Positions 62,178-64,000 of a DNA stretch of 64,000 nucleotides are shown in pieces. The stretch covers positions 62,001-126,000 of the forward strand of contig NZ_FOXX01000006.1 in NCBI RefSeq assembly GCF_900115845.1, written 5' to 3'. Numbering within the stretch: the first letter of the stretch is position 1; every line of letters starts with the position of its first letter. The stretch comes from Priestia endophytica DSM 13796 (lineage in GTDB: Bacteria; Bacillota; Bacilli; Bacillales; Bacillaceae_H). The notes below the pieces were generated by a model. It was given only the letters and a program-made list of their open reading frames with translations, searched no databases and was not told the origin of the DNA. A program made the translations under genes and the position numbers.

Positions 62178-63407
62178 GTGAAAGAATCAGCAACATGTAA
62201 TAAATCACAAAAAGAAAATGTTCCTGGGGTCCTATGTTTAATTTCAATTGCTACAATTCCCCTTGTAATGACATTGGGAAATTCAATGCTTATCCCGATC
62301 CTACCAACTCTAGAGAAAGAGCTTTCTATTAGTTCTTTCCAGTCAAGCCTTATTATTACGCTCTATTCCGTAGCTGCTATTATTTTAATTCCCGTTGCAG
62401 GCTATCTTTCAGATCGCTTTGGACGAAAGAAAATTATTATTCCAAGCCTTATTATCTCTTTATTAGGTGGGCTTGTTTCTGGGTATGCAGCATGGCAAAT
62501 TAATGAACCTTATATGATGATTTTAATAGGTCGGATACTGCAAGGAATTGGGGCCGCAGGGGCTTCTCCTATTGTGCTTCCTCTTGTTGGAGATTTGTAC
62601 AAAGACGAAAAAGAAGTTAGTGCAAATCTCGGTATTGTGGAAACCGCTAATACATTGGGTAAGGTTGTTAGCCCTATATTAGGGTCCTTACTAGCCGTAG
62701 TTGTATGGTTTATGCCTTTCTTTGCTATTCCTGTTCTTTGTCTAATTTCCGTTGTTTTTCTTTTTTTCTGTGTGAAAGTACCAAAACAGCAAGATGAACC
62801 ATTACCACTTAATGAATTTTTAAAAAAAGTGAAAAGAATTTTTAAAGAAGAAGGTCACTGGTTATACAGCATTTTTATTGCTGGTATTATTTTAATGTTT
62901 ATTTTGTTCGGTTTTCTTTTTTATTTAGCAAACAGACTTGAGAAAGAATTTGGAATGGTTGGTGTTGATAAAGGGCTTGTGTTGGCTATCCCGCTTGCAG
63001 CCCTCTGTTTAGCGTCTTTTATAACTGGAAAAGTGATCAAGCAAAACAAGCTTCTTATGAAATGGATTACAGTAATTGGACTGCTACTCACAGCTGCTTC
63101 ATTATTTATTGCATCCTTTTTCTCTTCTTTTGTTGTGCTTGTTGGTCTCTTGGTGTTAACAGGAATTGGAATAGGAGGTTCGTTACCGAGTCTTGACGCT
63201 CTTATTACAGAAGGGATTGGCAAGGAAGAAAGAGGGACAATTACGTCCATTTATAGCTCTATGCGTTTTGTTGGAGTTGCACTTGGTCCTCCTGTTTTCG
63301 CTATTTTAACAACTCATATGGATAAAGGTCTTTTTTATATAAATGTTGTGCTTAGTCTTATTGGAGGAATCCTTGTATGGTGGCGAATTCAACCAGATAA
63401 AGAATGA
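62178..63407 (+). CDS. MFS transporter (DHA1 type)
   Basis: A 409-residue, twelve-helix major facilitator: MTLGNSMLIPILPTLEKEL (helix 1), GYLSDRFGRKKIIIPS (motif A), GRILQGIGAAGASPIVLPLVGDLY (motif B/C region) and a duplicated second half with LTGIGIGGSLPSLDALI. It resembles drug exporters of the Bmr/Blt type. The GTG start follows AGAAAGGTGAAG. Substrate unknown. Confidence 0.85.
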   Translation: MKESATCNKSQKENVPGVLCLISIATIPLVMTLGNSMLIPILPTLEKELSISSFQSSLIITLYSVAAIILIPVAGYLSDRFGRKKIIIPSLIISLLGGLVSGYAAWQINEPYMMILIGRILQGIGAAGASPIVLPLVGDLYKDEKEVSANLGIVETANTLGKVVSPILGSLLAVVVWFMPFFAIPVLCLISVVFLFFCVKVPKQQDEPLPLNEFLKKVKRIFKEEGHWLYSIFIAGIILMFILFGFLFYLANRLEKEFGMVGVDKGLVLAIPLAALCLASFITGKVIKQNKLLMKWITVIGLLLTAASLFIASFFSSFVVLVGLLVLTGIGIGGSLPSLDALITEGIGKEERGTITSIYSSMRFVGVALGPPVFAILTTHMDKGLFYINVVLSLIGGILVWWRIQPDKE

Positions 63408-63443
63408 GGAAGCATCCTTACACAGGTGCTTCCTCATTTTTTA
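63404..63443 (+). terminator. Terminator of the MFS gene
   Basis: ATGAGGAAGCA and TGCTTCCTCAT pair across a 12-base loop, followed by T5. Confidence 0.82.
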
Positions 63444-63910
63444 TCTCAGCAGAAATTTTATAAAAACTGAAACAAAATAAAAACAAAATCGTCTATATAT
63501 AGGGAAAAGGCAAATAGAGAAAAAAGACAGAACAAAAAAGTGTTGTTATTTTCTCATTAGCAGATATTGTTTGTTGTATTCTTCGATAACATCTCGTATA
63601 GTGTAAAACGTTCTAAGAAACTTCACAGGTGTTTTAAGGAAACGGCAGGAGTTTTATCGAAGAAAAACAAATAATATATATACTACTTAGAGATAGGACA
63701 ACATATATTAATTCCTAGCTCCACTCACTTTGTTCGATTTATGAAGGAAAATAAAAAACTAGGCATACTTTTAATCGGAAGAGGGTAAAGGGAGTTAGAA
63801 TAAAGTGCGGCTTTAAGATATGAATAGGTAAAATGGGCTATTTGTAAAATAAAAAGAATAACGTATAATAGGAAAACCTACAAAAAAAGCTCTTTTTCCA
63901 AAAATATCAT
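63444..63910. other. AT-rich spacer at the window end
   Basis: No gene I can support on either strand. The longest start with sense-like codons is a 15-codon frame at about 63740 (MKENKKLGILLIGRG) without a ribosome site. Many short A/T runs; possible promoter-like TATATATA stretches near 63494 and 63672. Confidence 0.5.
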
Positions 63911-63939
63911 TTGACTTCTATCAGCTAAGCGGTAGAATA
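63911..63939 (+). promoter_or_regulatory. SigA-like promoter at the window end
   Basis: TTGACT, 16 bases, TAGAAT. A gene beyond the window's end is the likely target. Confidence 0.55.
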
Positions 63940-63949
63940 GTGGCATACT

Positions 63950-63997
63950 GTCCAAAAAGCTCTCTTTTATTCTGTTAGGGAGTTTGTCTTTTTTTGT
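63950..63997 (+). terminator. Possible leader terminator at the window end
   Basis: AAAGCTCTC and GGGAGTTTG can pair across ~13 bases, followed by TCTTTTTTTG, just after the promoter above. This looks like a short transcribed leader with an attenuator. Confidence 0.45.
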
Positions 63998-64000
63998 TGC

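Noticed and set aside
63695-63720. ATATATTAATTCCTAG looks a little like the Bacillus dif site
   Set aside because: The order and spacing of the two XerCD arms do not match the remembered dif sequence; likeness is due to AT content.
63739-63788. ATG frame MKENKKLGILLIGRG near the window end
   Set aside because: Fifteen codons only, no ribosome site, and no continuation in other frames that I could see.
1-64000. CRISPR arrays, tRNA or rRNA genes, insertion sequences, prophage
   Set aside because: No regularly spaced direct repeats, cloverleaf or rRNA-like sequence, transposase, integrase or phage structural gene was recognised.

Overview
The window reads as a piece of a low-GC, spore-forming Bacillaceae chromosome (Bacillus sensu lato). 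It carries spore small proteins (SspP, SspN, Tlp, CotM), SirA, a Spo0E-type phosphatase, TnrA, CcdA/CcdC, bacillithiol (BshB2) and bacillibactin (Dhb) genes, Shine-Dalgarno sites near AAGGAGG, and many GTG/TTG starts. Blocks match the order I remember from Bacillus subtilis (sirA-yneF-ynzD-ccdA-yneI-ccdC-yneK-cotM-sspP-citB-yneN-sspN-tlp-yneP-yneR; yhfUTS; feu/dhb; tnrA; yojE/yojFG/yojI/dacC/rtp/yoxD). The replication terminator protein Rtp at 57.8 kb places the window near the chromosome terminus. I cannot name the species.

Layout. 0-12.4 kb is the yne block: replication control at sporulation, cytochrome c maturation, spore proteins, aconitase under a CcpC-like operator, a FbpB-type small protein, thioesterase and a HesB-like protein. 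12.5-17.3 kb holds a beheaded photolyase next to a leftward operon of BioY biotin transporter, acyl-CoA ligase, thiolase-like protein and two MaoC/hot-dog subunits, behind a BirA-like operator. 17.4-18.4 kb has cutC and a thioredoxin-like gene. 18.5-37.6 kb is a self-contained bacillibactin locus: a leftward uptake operon (lipoprotein, two permeases, ATPase, trilactone esterase) and a rightward dhbACEBF-mbtH-exporter-sfp set, split by a region with two Fur boxes. 37.9-43.8 kb is a cobamide salvage operon (btuF, cbiB, cobD, cobU, cobS, cobC, a degenerate CobU paralogue, PduO adenosyltransferase) without btuC/btuD. 43.9-49.7 kb has rarD, tnrA with two TnrA boxes and a divergent 48-residue ORF, a COG0523 GTPase, panE, yojF-bshB2 and a membrane gene with an in-frame stop. 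49.8-54.8 kb has dacC, a cobalamin riboswitch with metE, and a GDSL hydrolase. 54.8-64 kb has a DCC-family protein, a methyltransferase, a BASS transporter, rtp, a MATE exporter, an SDR, a secreted GH18-like protein lacking its catalytic acid, and an MFS transporter; the last 560 bases hold no gene I can support.

The genes link up in places. Adenosylcobamide made by the salvage operon is the kind of ligand sensed by the riboswitch that would shut off B12-independent MetE. The Fur-boxed siderophore genes cover synthesis, carrier priming, export, re-uptake and hydrolysis.

The most interesting items are the BirA-boxed BioY/ligase/thiolase/dehydratase operon whose thiolase lacks the second catalytic cysteine, the GH18-like pseudoenzyme with a Glu/Thr repeat inserted in its barrel, the TnrA-boxed 48-residue protein, the 11-codon ORF between the cobalamin aptamer and its terminator, and two small membrane genes each broken by one in-frame stop. 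No tRNA, rRNA, CRISPR array, insertion sequence or prophage was recognised.
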